From: Drosophila pseudoobscura
Lineage: Eukaryota > Arthropoda > Insecta > Diptera > Drosophilidae
Direction of reading: 5' to 3'
Assembly: GCF_009870125.1 (NCBI RefSeq)
Contig: NC_046683.1
Span: 61,209,869-61,273,868, forward strand
Length of the DNA stretch: 64,000 nt
Shown here: positions 11,431 through 24,200 of the stretch, piece after piece
How the letters are laid out: each line of letters starts with the position of its first letter
Position numbering within the stretch: position 1 is the stretch's first letter
Notes under the pieces: model-generated
The model's database searches: none
Seen by the model: the letters and a program-made list of their open reading frames with translations, nothing else
Told to the model about the DNA's origin: nothing
Translations under genes and position numbers: made by a program

Positions 11431-14400
11431 AATAAAACCTACGCAAAAGGTTAGAGGAATTCCCTTTTTTAAGGGCCGGTGTCCCGACTTTGTATTAAAG
11501 TGCTGATGGGTTGTGGTTCCGAAAAACCTTTGGGGTTTCTTTCATAAAACTTTGATTAATGCATCAGCTGTTTGGGCTTTGTTTACCGTCAAGTGCCTGC
11601 TGTTCTTCTTTATCTGGGCTTCTTAAACCAGCTATAGATAGTCCCTAGATAGGCCCGCTCTGGTTCGAGTTCGGGAAACCGCCCTGAAGTGGCTTAAGGA
11701 TACTAAAATCCCATCAAACTATGGCTGGCCTTCTTGGGGTTAAGGATTGAGCAGAATTCCATCTTTTTGAGGGCATCAAATGGGCGAATCTCTACGCGTT
11801 CGTCTCTGCATTTGTGAGCTAACAAATTGTGCACAATTTTCACCAATTTACAATTTTATGATTCGCAATTGCAGCAACCCAAAATCCAAAGAAAAGAAAA
11901 ACAAAATCAGCCACGAAGAAGCCACGAAAAAAACTTCATTAATATTTGCTTTATTTGCGAATAAAATTTATGTAGGCAATTTAAATACATGGAAACACAA
12001 CAACACAACAGCAGTTGGCGAAAAATAGGAAAATAATAAAAGGAGGTGTAAAGACTAAAAGGCTGTAACCGAGAGGCAAGCGAGGCAGCAGCAACAGCAA
12101 CAACAACAACAACTAATCGAACTGGTCATCAATTGACCAAAAGCCAGGTAATGGTCGGTCACAGCCCAGTCCCCAGTCGGAGATGGCGATGGCGATGGAG
12201 ATGGCGATGGGTATGGGTATTGGGTATGGGAGGCCACAGCCTGGGAGACCCAAAACCATCGACGATCGATCGAAACGACAACGCTGGAGCTGGAGCTGGA
12301 AGCAGTCTGAAGGCAAAAGGCAGCGGACGATCGATCTTGGCAGCCGCCGCTGCGTTAGATGATGCAGCAGCCATCCAAAGAGTCATCCGAAGATCCACCA
12401 TGGACCAGCAAAGTGGGTGACGCAGGACACAGTGGGGCAAGAAGATTCTCTTCCATGCAACACATGAATGTGAGTCCATTTGCAGCGAAGCGAGACCACT
12501 GTACCATCGATTTGCCTCGCCCGCTGCCATCGACATCATTTGGCACATGTGAACACCAAAAAAAGATGCCACAGCCACAGCCAGCAGTGGGGCAGAGCCC
12601 CAAGACCCAGTCGAATGTCGGTTCGGGGAGATTCGTCTGCGGCCCATAACCGAAATCAAGTATGGAACGGAACGTCGCGGCTTCGACTTGTCCGTCTGTC
12701 CGTCTGTCCAATATCCCCGTATGGGGCAGAGTCAACGGGCGGCCGATTCACCTGTCGCGTCGTCGTTTTTTTGTTTGCTTTACGCAAAGGAGAAGAAATG
12801 TTTTGGTGGAGCAGGGCAGGGAGAGGAGCAGCCAGCAGAAGATACGACCTGGTCTCTGGCTGGCTTTATGCGAAAATTCCATGAATTTGATCATTTTGGT
12901 GGAAGCGTATTAGATATTTGGCATTTTCTGCCTGCCAGCCAGCCAGCCTGCCGGACTGACTGACGTACATACAATGCAAAAAGGAAAACTCCAGCCAAAG
13001 CCAAAGCCAAAGCCAAGGGGTCAGCGCACACACGTGACCCCATTGCTAGCCTCTGAGCGATGCCAAATGATCGATGGAATTGCCAGGGCAAGAGTCTGCA
13101 AAAATTAAATGGATTATAATTATTATGCATTGGCCAGGAGGAGGGAGGAATGCAGGCAGACAGACAGACAGACAGACAGACACTTGGCTCACTTTTATTG
13201 TCAACCAATAAAATGGCCAAGAGTGCGGCAGCGGCAGCGGCAGTGGCAGCGGCAGCGGCAGACAAGGCTTACATGTTGGGCCTGGAATTGATTTGGCCCG
13301 CAGCAACCATTAACAGCAACAAAGCAGCAACAGAGCCACACAGCCACAGAGCCACAGAGCCACAGATGGTGGAAAGAAATAACCCTAAAGCTGCTTTGAT
13401 GATCATCTTCTTCTGGCTGCTGCTGCTGCTGGCTGCAGTGGCCATAGATGACATCAGGTGCAGATACTCGTAAGGGAAATCTCCAAAAGAGAGGGCCAGG
13501 GGCAGAGGCAGAGGCAGCGGCAGTGGCATAATAGAGAAGCTCAACAGTTGTGGCACCAAATTCCATCGGACATTTTTGTCCGATCCAAAACGACACACAG
13601 CGGCAACAACGAGGCATGCAACAACATAAACTACAGAATACTATTTGGCCTTTTGCACCTTTTTGGCATGAACAACTTTTGGGGGCACCATCAGTCGGGT
13701 GGAGAGGGGCGGCGGCAGGAAGACCTGCCCTGGTGGATGAGCTGTGTGCGCCGCCACAGAGATCTTTATTTCGGGTCGAGGCGGCGGCCACCGATCGACC
13801 GGCAACGACAACGCCCCGAAAGGCACAATTAAAATTTCACGCTCTGTAGCTGCAGGAGCTGCAGTGGAGGAGGAGTACCCACCAGGACACCAAAATCGGA
13901 CAACTAGGCAGCAGCCAAAAAACAAAACAAAACAAAACAAAAACAAAAAACAGGCACAACTTGACCATTTTTGGGTTTACATGTGCGGCGGCATTTTCGC
14001 TTTGAGGCGCACAAACCCAGGAGCAAAGCCGCGCGCAGCGGTCCAGCGGTGGTGCCACGCGTGCAATTTGCAGTCATCGGGGAATTGCAAGGGGCACAAC
14101 CACACCAGACACACACCAGAGACACAGACACACACACACACGCGGAGAGGTGCCTCTCCAGAAAGTGTTAATTAGCAGCGCGCGTGCTAATTACCAATGC
14201 CGGTTGGTGTTCGACGGAAGAGAGCCCACCACTCACTCGTACGTACACCCAGTGACAGTAGAAGCCCCCTCTCCTCCTCCCCCCACCCGCCAGCAGGCCC
14301 CGCCATACAGAAACCCCCAAGGCGGCGCTGGTCAGGCCAGGAAAATGTCAACATGTCAGCGACGCTGCGAGATGTAGGATGAAATATCAATTAAATGCAA

Positions 14401-14590
14401 GCTAATACCAAACGGTGGAGGTGATTCTTCCACATCGAATATTTGGGTATCGTTTCGCTGGGGATCCTGTTTTGAAAGACCCCATAATTGTATTTAATAA
14501 ATTACTTCAAATATACCTGACACTCGAAAAGCTTAAAGCTATGTAATTTTTGTGCTAACAGGAAGCGTTTCCCACACCATAAAGTAGGCA
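11431..14590. other. No gene recognised; CAG/GGC-rich simple repeats
   Basis: GC-richer than its flanks and full of triplet and hexamer repeats: CAA (12098-12112), GATGGC (12181-12210), CAGA (13154-13181), GGCAGC (13226-13260) and GGCAGA/GGCAGC (13500-13526). Long open frames exist on both strands because of these repeats, but none shows a recognisable domain or a consistent splice chain. It may be regulatory. Confidence 0.5.
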
Positions 14591-15460
14591 TATTCCTGAT
14601 GAGCATCAAGCCAAATCTGGACCAGATCGGATCATTATTACAGCCCGAAGGAACAAATCGATTTGCAGTGACCACGCCACCCCTCAGCCAAGCGCTTAGT
14701 CATTCACTCTCGCTCTCTCTCTCTCACACGCACACTCTTCTTCGTGCAGTGTGCGTCCCTGGCGGAGGAGAGTGTGCGGTGGTGGTGAAAAACTCTCAAA
14801 TTTTGATCAAAGAGTACACACGAAGTGCAATTAACAATCAGAACATCACTAGCGGTCAAGGTTTCTCTCTTTCTAGCTATATTTTTCCCCTCTCTCATGA
14901 CAAGTGCTACCAAAAGTCACCCATCCCTGGATTGTTTCTTTTGCGAACAGCCATCGGCAGTTACCAATGCCGGCGCTTACATATAATTACGTATAAAATA
15001 TATTTTATAAGTTACATAAATCATAGCCTCATGACTGAGTACCGGGTATAAAAGTAGAGCCGCGACCCTTGCCGCGGCTCAACACGTTCCCGCTCCTTTC
15101 CCATAAAAATGACTCGTTTCCAGAAGAGTTTTCTTGCTATGCCTGATTGTCCGGGTTTCTCGAATTTTCGACAATAGTGCCACCGATTTTCGTCCTTTGT
15201 GGGGGCAGTAGGGGGCGTGGCCAAACTTTGGAAACAAACTTGATTCAGTGTGAAATCACAGTAGTCTGCTCACCAAATTTGGTTGCTCTGGCTCTTAAAG
15301 TCTTTGAGATGTTGTTCATGTGTTCATCAAGATGGCCGGATAGACAGACATACATAACTATATCGACTGTGCTATTGATGATCAAGAATATATATACATA
15401 TATACTTTATGGGATCGGAAACGCTTCCTGCTGGCTTTTGCATCCATCCACTTCCACCAA
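14590..15460 (+). mobile_element. DINE-1/Helentron-like non-autonomous element fragment
   Basis: The segment begins with AATCTGGACCAGATCGGATC (about 14614), has a CT/CA microsatellite (14705-14735) and a GAGTACCGGGTATAAAAG block (about 15036). It ends with the GATCGGAAACGCTTCCT signature (15413) after a GACAGACATACATA-like stretch. The same head and tail signatures recur at 18,930-19,290 and 27,225-27,450. Dispersed elements with this organisation are common in Drosophila. The DINE/Helentron label is from memory of the family, not an alignment. Confidence 0.5.
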
Positions 15461-15599
15461 ACAACTAATACATACCTAAACTCTTTGAGTATGGGCTATA
15501 AAAATACTTGCATACGATAAATGAATCAAATCTCTACAAGTTTTTCTGAATTATTGAATTATTTTTAAAAACAAACAAGAATTTTGTAAAATCCAAAGG

Positions 15600-15840
15600 C
15601 AAAAATAGATTTGCTACATTTGCTGCGCCATCTGTTGATATTTACACGAACTCGACGTTCCTACATGATTCTACATGACATTTACATGTATTTTTTGGTT
15701 AAACTAAATGATGCCAGCTTTGTAAAAAAAACAGATGTCGGCTTCTTTTTCCGGCAGTCTGGCAGCACATCCATGCCGATAACAGTTGATATACCGATTG
15801 ATGACAATCGATATGTAGGTAATTTAAATTTAAAGTTTTT
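15600..15840. other. Noncoding segment with CTCF-like core
   Basis: GCGCCATCTGTTGAT at about 15626 resembles the core of the CTCF consensus in reverse orientation. A similar string, GCGCCGTCTGTTGAT, is at 58,202. The segment also carries ATCGATA-like sites near 15,808. No exon is seen. The role is unproven. Confidence 0.3.
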
Positions 15841-16040
15841 TTGTATTAAGTATACGTAAACAAAAGAAAATACAAACGTACGATGCGAAGCAAGCATTGC
15901 AGGTGCAGATAATAAATGCTGGGATTTTGTGACCCGAAACACAAGCCTACCAGGCAATTACGCACTAACCAACGTTTATTTATCAAAACAAAAACAAGAT
16001 CACAGCGAAGAAGAAGAAGAAGAAGAGAATCAGATTCAGA

Positions 16041-16073
16041 GAGAGAGAGAGAGAGAGCGAGACCTATATAAAG
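16041..16073 (+). promoter_or_regulatory. GAGA tract plus TATA box; candidate proximal promoter
   Basis: A GAGA-factor-like run (16041-16058) directly precedes TATATAAAG (16065-16073), a typical regulated insect promoter. Transcription would start near 16,095. The downstream A-rich sequence looks like a leader and could splice to the acceptor at 18,103 ahead of the cmpy start codon. A possible donor is AAAG|GTACGG at 16,418, but it overlaps a GGTAC microsatellite and is weak. Confidence 0.45.
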
Positions 16074-16417
16074 CTATGTAGATAGAGCGCCAAGCGCCAT
16101 TTATTGCAAAAAGCTTTTGCCGTTTGGCGCGTGGGGTCTTCACACACAGTTTGCTGTGAAAATCCATTGAAGCCGGTTGTGTCTGCGCGTGGCCCCGAAT
16201 AAAAACTCAAAAAACGGAATTTAATAACGAAATTAGACGGCAAGCGAAACAAAACAAAATACAGAGCAGAGCAGGCCAAAGCCATAAAAAACATTAAAAA
16301 AAAAAACTCAAAAAAAAAAAAACATGGACAAACAAAAAAAAGGCAATTGAAGACAAAATACATTAATACAATGACGTTTTATTTTTGGATCAGTTGAACT
16401 CTTTGCAAATAAATAAA

Positions 16418-16440
16418 GGTACGGTACGGTACGGTACGGG
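16418..16440. repeat. GGTAC pentanucleotide microsatellite
   Basis: Four consecutive GGTAC units directly after AAATAAA. Short and probably neutral. Confidence 0.9.
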
Positions 16441-17621
16441 CATAAAAAGCGAGTAAATCTGTACATTGATTGTTTTTCTGCCTGTCTCTGTCCTACATAT
16501 GTAGTGGTCTCGTACATATATACATAGGTATATAATCTGCGTAGGCCAGGCGACCTAATTTTCCGATTCTCTGGGAATTATTATTATTTTTTTTTCTTGT
16601 TTTTTTGTTTTTGTTTTTGTTTTGTTTTTAACCAAACCAATCTCTGCGCAATTTCTTGTGAAATGTTGCCTGTTATGTACGCTTATGGTTATTTCCTTAT
16701 ATGGCATTTCATTGATAGGCCGCGGCACATGCGCCTGCACTGCAACAGGAGGCGGAGACGGAGACGGAGGCGAAGGCGCAGGCGCAGGCGCACGGCACCC
16801 CGGAAAGTGTGATGTAATGTGTGGAACCTTCGAGGAGTACTGTACTACTTACATAAACAAAAAAAAAACAAATATGCACCACCTCTGCTCCTCTGTCTGT
16901 CTGTGTGCACTCTTTTCTGCCAAATAAGGGAAAAAACTGTGTATATTATTGGCCTTGGTACTTGCACTCACCTATGTAATATTTTCATATTGTACTTTCA
17001 AAGTAAACCCCCCTCTCTCCCCCCCCCCACACACATACACACACACAGAAAATGAAGAAAAAGAAATACTTGTCCCTGTCCATGTCTGGGTTTACTTTAC
17101 TTAGTGCTGTGTGCATGTGCATGTGGGTGTGTTTGTCTGCGAGGAGATATCAGTTTTGGCACTTATCGGTCGCCAAATCGAATTGGATGCATAACGACAA
17201 TGGTGATACCCGTGATATGCTATCTTCGCTATAACTATGCCATAGATTCGCAGTGGATATGACAAGAATGCAAAGACTTCAAACTTGATTGCTCATCATC
17301 TCTATCTAGAATACTGCCACCTCCCATATACCCTTTTAATCTACATATTCTATAGGGTATACGGTAACCACACAACAATAGAAAAGGTGGGAAAGGCGTG
17401 TGTCCGTCTTGTGGCTTTTAATCAGAATGTACTCGGCACTCGGCAGGTTCACAAAATGATATATTCGCATATCTGTATCTGAGGCCCAAAAATATGTGTT
17501 CTTGAAAGAAAGGCAAGGAGAGGAGAGGTGGAGAGGCCCCCGATTGGAACAGAAGTTAAACAGATTTCAGGCATGACTAATGTGGCTAAGAAGCCATTGG
17601 TGTTTTAAACCTGTGCATTCA

Positions 17622-17920
17622 TACACTACTGGGCAAAATAATAGGTACACGCTTCTGAGATTTCTACAAAGCGAAAAACCAAAAGCATATCAATATTTTT
17701 ACACTTTTCGACCACTTCACTTATTATTTGTAATCTAATGCCAGTATCCTGTATAGAATTTGTTTCCCTATCAAATCCTTTAAATTTTATTTTGTCCAGA
17801 CCAAAAAAATGCCCATTCAGCAAAAGTTTAAGCATAGACTTTTGGCAAGGCTATAACATCCATACATTTACAAAAATAGCACAACACCGATGTACCTATT
17901 TTGTTGGCCAGTAGTGTGTA
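17622..17920. mobile_element. Short Tc1-like TIR element (MITE)
   Basis: The left end reads TACACTACTGGGCAAAATAA and continues to GGTACAC. The right end, read on the minus strand, is TACACACTACTGGCCAACAA and continues to AATAGGTACA. These are imperfect terminal inverted repeats of about 27 bp flanked by TA, the target of Tc1/mariner elements. The interior of about 250 bp has a 69-codon minus-strand frame without a recognisable transposase motif, so the element is non-autonomous. Confidence 0.7.
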
Positions 17921-18103
17921 TTGTAGGATAATGCAGATAAGGGCTCGGAATCGATTTAACCCCAAAACCCAGTCGTTTTCGCGCAGTTCTGTTAGCCGGT
18001 TGGCTTTTGTCAATTTTTTTTTTTTTGGTATGACATGAATCACATTTTCAGCAGTGCCATAAAACGTTCTTCTAATTTCTGTGATACTTTTGTTTATTTT
18101 CAG

Positions 18104-18221
18104 AGTTTCAGTGCGGCTTTAAAGCGTGTCTTAAGCGACAACAAACAATCGAACGTTTTGATTCGAACATAATAGTGCGGTATTCTGTGGCTATACAATA
18201 TATATTTTGTTCACGTGTGAA
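18104..18221 (+). other. cmpy 5' UTR upstream of the start codon, after splice acceptor
   Basis: TTTGTTTATTTTCAG|AG at 18,103/18,104 is a strong acceptor with a pyrimidine-rich tract. It starts the exon that contains the cmpy ATG. The donor exon must lie upstream; candidates end at 2110 and 16,418. Confidence 0.6.
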
Positions 18222-21200
18222 ATGGCCAAGTTTAGCACTATTTTTTGTTGCCTCGTTGTGTTCTGGATTGGACTGGACGGTGTTTTGGGTGAGTGAATAA
18301 TGCTGAAATTAAATCATAAAAAAATGCCTATTTCGGGTCAATAATGAGGGTGATTCACTCGTTTAAATGGATATCAATACATTTGTTTTTGTTAAGTCAT
18401 CGATGAGATGAGAGATTTCTTAAAAAACAGACCAAATGCGCCCCGATCTACGTCACAGTGGCAGCATCATGTGTCTATACATAGCGGCGGCATAGCTTGC
18501 GATCTTATGACGCGTCTGAAACTATTTCCATTCGCGATTTCTCCCCCACTCCCTCTCTCTCGCTCACTGTTCTCTGGCCTCTTGCTTGCTTCTCTCGCTC
18601 AACCACATGTTGCGCTTCTTGTGGGGTATATACGCAACATTGAATATCATCTGCGGCATCCAATATTCGGAACACTCGGAACTTCCTTCCTCATTGGCAG
18701 ATCATTCTGAATTGATACTGATTGAATCCTGATCTATACTGATTATATATTCTTCTGATTGAACTCCGTTCAGATCTGAATAGCGATATAGGGGTATCTG
18801 ATAGTCGGTATATCGCTCTTTATTTCTTTTGCTTTAATGTTTGATTCTCTTTGGGTTTTGTTTTGGTTTTCGTTTCGAAATTCCATTGATAATTCAAAAA
18901 GGCGGCGTAAAGTCTGTATTTGTATGTGTGTGCGTATTTTTGTACCCGATAATCAAAATAAGTTTGAGGGTATGTTCGACTTGTGGCGAAAGTGGAGGAG
19001 GAGCCCAGAAGGAAGCGTTTCCGACCCCACAGCATCAAGAGCCGAGTCGATTGAGTCATTTCCGTCCATCCGTCCCCCTACGCCCCCCCCAGCAAAGGAC
19101 GTAGACCTGTGGCATCCACAGATCTCAGAGACTATTAAAGCACAATTTTGATAATACGCACAATCATAGAGAATGACGAATCTGGATCAGATCGGATCAA
19201 TTTGCAGTGCCTACGCGACGTCCGACGACACGTTCTGACTGATTTGCTGTCCCTCTCGCACACACTCTTTGTCGTTCAATGTTAGCGTCGTTTGGCGTCT
19301 GAACTATGTAGGTGTTTTTTTTTTGCGTGGGGGTTTGGAGATTATATAGGTCAGGAATCGGAAGAAACTCAATAATTTAGGAACCGAATTAAAAGAGTCT
19401 TGGAAAGTTTAAAGAGATATGTATCTCTGGCTTGTTCTTTATACGGAAATATGTAAGGCCAGACTCTCAGAGAGTCATCTTTGTGGAAAACAAGGAAAGA
19501 AGCCCAACATCAAGCAGTTTCTCGCCCAAGTTTCCCCATCAGTCCACCCTGTGACCATCTATCCATCGATGATTCATATCTGGAGGAAAATGTGCTTTAA
19601 TCTTGCACAAAATCGAATGAACTTAACCTTCAACTCAACCGTAGTGGTGGAGTGGCGTAGTGGAGTCTTGATTTTGAATAGAAGAAGGAGCACAGAAGTG
19701 GAAATACAAAAGAAACGAAGCAAACACACTTTTATTTGGAATTCCATCTTAATCTGGTGGCATTCTTATCAAAAGTGGTGACACAACGACAGATACAGAT
19801 ACGGATACAGATACAGATACAGATACAGCTAGAGCCGGAGCCGGAGCTATAGCTAGTTTTTGTTTTGTTATGGCAGAGCCCCAAGTGTTTGCCAAATGAA
19901 TTCCATCCAGATGAATACGATAAAGTGAACTTCGGAATGGCGCAAACAAATGGGAAACCAGAGGTAGAGTTAAAGGTAGGGGCAGGGGCAGGGCTGGAGG
20001 TGTACCGCATTCTACACTCTCTCTCTCTCTCTCTCTCGCCCTCTCGCTAGAAGAAACTACTCTCAAATTGGGGCACTCTACCTGGGGCTCCATCCCTCGA
20101 AAAACAGTTTTCCATTACCGGAATGAAATCGAGAACTACAGCAGTATGCCGGCCTGCATTCTTGCGCGTTGAGTCTCCCGTGCCCGTCTCCCCAGCAAAG
20201 GCCTCTTGTGACTAACCCACTAAGTGAGCTATTTCAGACTTTACCCCCGTCGTTTTGGGAGTTGTCTTAGGGGTGGGTCTCCTGGGTCTGCCAGCCCCAT
20301 GACACCACCTTTCTGCACCTCTCCATGGTGACCTTTGTTGTGGCTTTCATGCTAATGGCATTGACCCATTAAAATATTGGGATATTTCCCATACAACTCA
20401 AATAGAAAACCCCTTTTTGGCTCTTTACCACTAAATAAATGACGTATTCCCACCGATAAGAGACCTGCCTGCCGTCCATGAATCAACAACTTTGCATTGA
20501 ACTAACATATGAAAAAAAAAACTGTTTCTGACTCCGAATCTGAATCTGAATCTGAATCGCTCCTAGCGTTTTGTGCGTCTCGTGGGGCACTTTTCTTTCG
20601 GCTAAATCTGTTACCGTTGGTCAGCGTTGGCTCACGTCATTTTCTTAATTTAAATGCCAGAGCCCTAGCTCTTAATCTGTTATTTTTGTGCACCCGCAAT
20701 ATCAACAAAATAGAGAAGCCGAAAACGAGCCGACACCAAATAAAATGCGGAGCGCAGAGTAGGAAAGGAATGTGTTGGAGGTACAGTTGTGCAGTGCCAT
20801 GCAAGGTGGAAAATTTCCAGAAATTCGAGAAGTCATTCCGAGAGCACCTGCAGCAGACGCACCGGATGGCATACGGCGTAGTCGGGAGGCACGGAGGCAC
20901 AGAGGCACTCAGATGGGATGCCACGGGTACGGTACATAAAGACGTACCTTAAGGGGTATCTACATCGCTCTGGCCACGAGGAAGATGGGCTGTCTCATAG
21001 TACAGACCCTGAAGACTGATAAAAAAAAATATATATATATCAATAAGGCATTCCTCAGATTTATTATTTGCTTTAGCTTTAGACACGGCTCTAATCTAGA
21101 GAATGCCATGGATAATAATCATACCAAGGCCATTAGTCACTCTCCGTTCCCAAGTTAGTCATGGTTTTTGGATTTGGTTTTTGAGTTTCTCTCTATTGGA

Positions 21201-24200
21201 ACCGGTGGCCGTGGCTGTGGCTGTGCCTGGACTGTGTATGTATCTACGATCGCCTCATTACCTCGGCATCCACACTGGCCCTAATCAGGGTGATATTCTT
21301 GCTCAGATAGAAAACCAATTTCGTGTTGAACTTCATGTCCGGCATGTAGGCTGGAAAGTGATCCGGATTGAGGGCAAAATGTGTGGACGTATAGTTGACA
21401 TTCTGTAGAATGGAATGGAATGGAATCGAATCGAATCGAATCGGTATCGAAAACTCGTTAGGCATTGCACAATTTTTACAGAAAAACAGGAAAAAAAAAC
21501 AAATGAGAATGATATTTAAAAATCGATTTGGGTTTGGGGCTTCCATTGCCCGGGCCTCTCACTTCAGTTTGCAATAGCTCTATTTTCGGCTAATAAGCAT
21601 TTGATGTATTTATAAACACAGACATATATAGACATACAATATACGATAATATCTTGTTTATCGCGGGCTCTTAAATAATTTCCCTGTGTGTGTTTTTCTG
21701 GTAAATTCTTGGCTGCTTGGAGGATTTGTATACACAAAGACTATGGGATATTACGTATACCGAATAGAGGTCTATGCCTAGGTCGGAAATGATGAGTGCA
21801 GAACTGCAGTTCAAGATCAAGTTGAAAAGATCCATCCTACTACTTACCCCCAACAGTGGACAGGTCTTGGGATAGTTGCCCGACTGCAGTAGCTTCCCGA
21901 GAACGGCATTCAGTATACGATTTTTGCTGCGGTATCCTATCAGATGGCAGGCATCCACGCGCACCTTCATCAGGTTCTGGACAGTGCCAGTGCCGCCGAC
22001 CTGGCCCACGCTCATCTCCACCCACATCTTGGACACGGGTCGGTTGAGCAGGAGTCGGGTGTTCAAGAAGTTTCCCTGCCGCTTGGGCAGCTCCACGATC
22101 AGGCAGTGAAAGGCGGCCGTTGTGGCCGGGTCAATGGCCGTGCAGTTGATGGTGCGCCAACGTATCTCAAAGTCTCTCTATAAGTAGGCAACGTGCACAA
22201 ATTATACACACATATATTTTGTATATTGTATATGTTTTGTGTGGTATATGGTGCGGGGGGGAGGGGGCGACATCTGTTACGTACTGTCGCCAGCAGGGGC
22301 TCCAAGAGAACGGCCACCGCCGCCGAGAACACCAATAATCCCAGCAGAAAGGCGTCAGTCATGATACTGAATGCTGGTGCAGACACATATTGCTGGTCCC
22401 AATACAGTAATTATTTAACCATAATTATAATTATTATTTTGTATACAAAAAAAATACAAAATATATATATAAATTGAATATCAGTGCGCACATCTGTTCC
22501 GCTGGCGATCCCATCCCGGCCATACCCTCCTCCTCCTCCTCCTCCACCCCAGTTTGTCATTAATCAGACATTTTTACGCTTTGCCGTATAATTTAATTGT
22601 AATTGTGCAATTTGTATAAAATAATACGAAATAATTACCCATACCCACCCACCCTCTCTCTCTCTCTCTCTCTCTCTATACGTCTCACTTTTTTGGGAGG
22701 TCGGTTCCACAGATATGTCTGGTTTGGGCCCAATAAAGGGGTAAATAAAAGCCCAAATGGAGTTGCAAAAATCATTACAATCCATTCCATTTCAGGGCCT
22801 ACCAGCACACATCTGTTCGACCGATTTTTCGCACTTATAATTAATGATGTTCTGTTCGGTTCTGTTCTATTATTCTGTTCCTAAGCATATGTACATGTGA
22901 CGGCTACCACTACTATAATTGATCTATAATTAAGATAAGGTTTACTACGCCTGTCGCCGCCGGCCGAAAAAAGAAAGCTCTCGGCATGCGAAAATGTTTT
23001 GTTTACGCAATTCCAGCGAATTAGCAGAGCACTCATAAATAAATTCTACTCCATAACAGGGTTGAGGGGGGGTTGGGTAACAGTGTCAGAAAAAAAACTA
23101 TGCCGGACTATTGGCCAAAAGGAAAGACTGTTAATGCTAATGGTAATGGTAATGCTTAGCGTGAAGTGCCGGACAATCATTGAATAGTGCGGCGATCATT
23201 GAATCATGGGGTCTATGGTCTATGGTATATGGTCTATGCCACTGCCACTTAATTGCCAGACAATGCGGAAAGAGATCGTCGCCTTTGGGAGTGCGAGAGA
23301 GTCCATATGCTCTAAATCGCATAAATCACGGTTACTTACGGCGACACATGAAGATTGATAGCCTTTTGTACGATTGTATTTAGGATACCTTTTTGCACAA
23401 ACTATAAAAACTGATTACTCAGGCTTTCGGGTCACATTTTTACCGGCCATTTCATTGGAACTTAAATATCACTCTAAATCACTGTCATAGTTCATTGGTC
23501 AGAGGGAGGTGGCAGCGGCAGCGGCAGTGGCAGTGGCAGTGGCGTCAGCCATCGATAGTCACATCATTGCTGGAATCGAATATTTGAATACTCGCCTTGG
23601 GGTTTAAGATACCGCTAATGGGATTGAGTGTGCGTTTTACTCAGAAATAAAATATTCTATTAAGATTTAGTCACTGTTTTTAAGAAAAAAGATACTCTTT
23701 CGATTGTGCATTTTAAAGAGAGACGTGATTTTTCCCAGCGATCAGAAACAAGTATTATTAGTTTAACAAAAATCAAAGACGGAAAAAAATTACTTAGGTT
23801 TTTTTATTTTGTTATATTATTTGGTATTACTTATTTCATTTTGTTTTTATTTTTTTTTTTAATTTATTTATTTTTTTTAATTTATTTATTTTTTGTAAAT
23901 TTACTTTTTTTTTAATTGATTTATTTGTATTAACGCATTTATATTTTTTAATTTAATTCATTTATAATGATTTATTAAAACATTAAACATTTTAAATCTT
24001 TATTATGAAAATTAAAACAAACTAATTAATAGCAAAAATTAGAAAAGAATTATATTTATTATTTAAAATTGTTATTTATATTAGTAAAAAAAAAAGAAGA
24101 AGAACAATTCAACCATGGAATCAGTGACCATTCAGTCATCAGTTCAGTGACCATCAGTGATCACTAATTGCTACCGCATTACTGTTGATAAATCACAGTT

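Noticed and set aside
13201-13791. 196-codon minus-strand open frame
   Set aside because: Cys/Arg-rich translation of GGCAGC and CAG repeats; several frames are open at the same place, as expected for triplet repeats.
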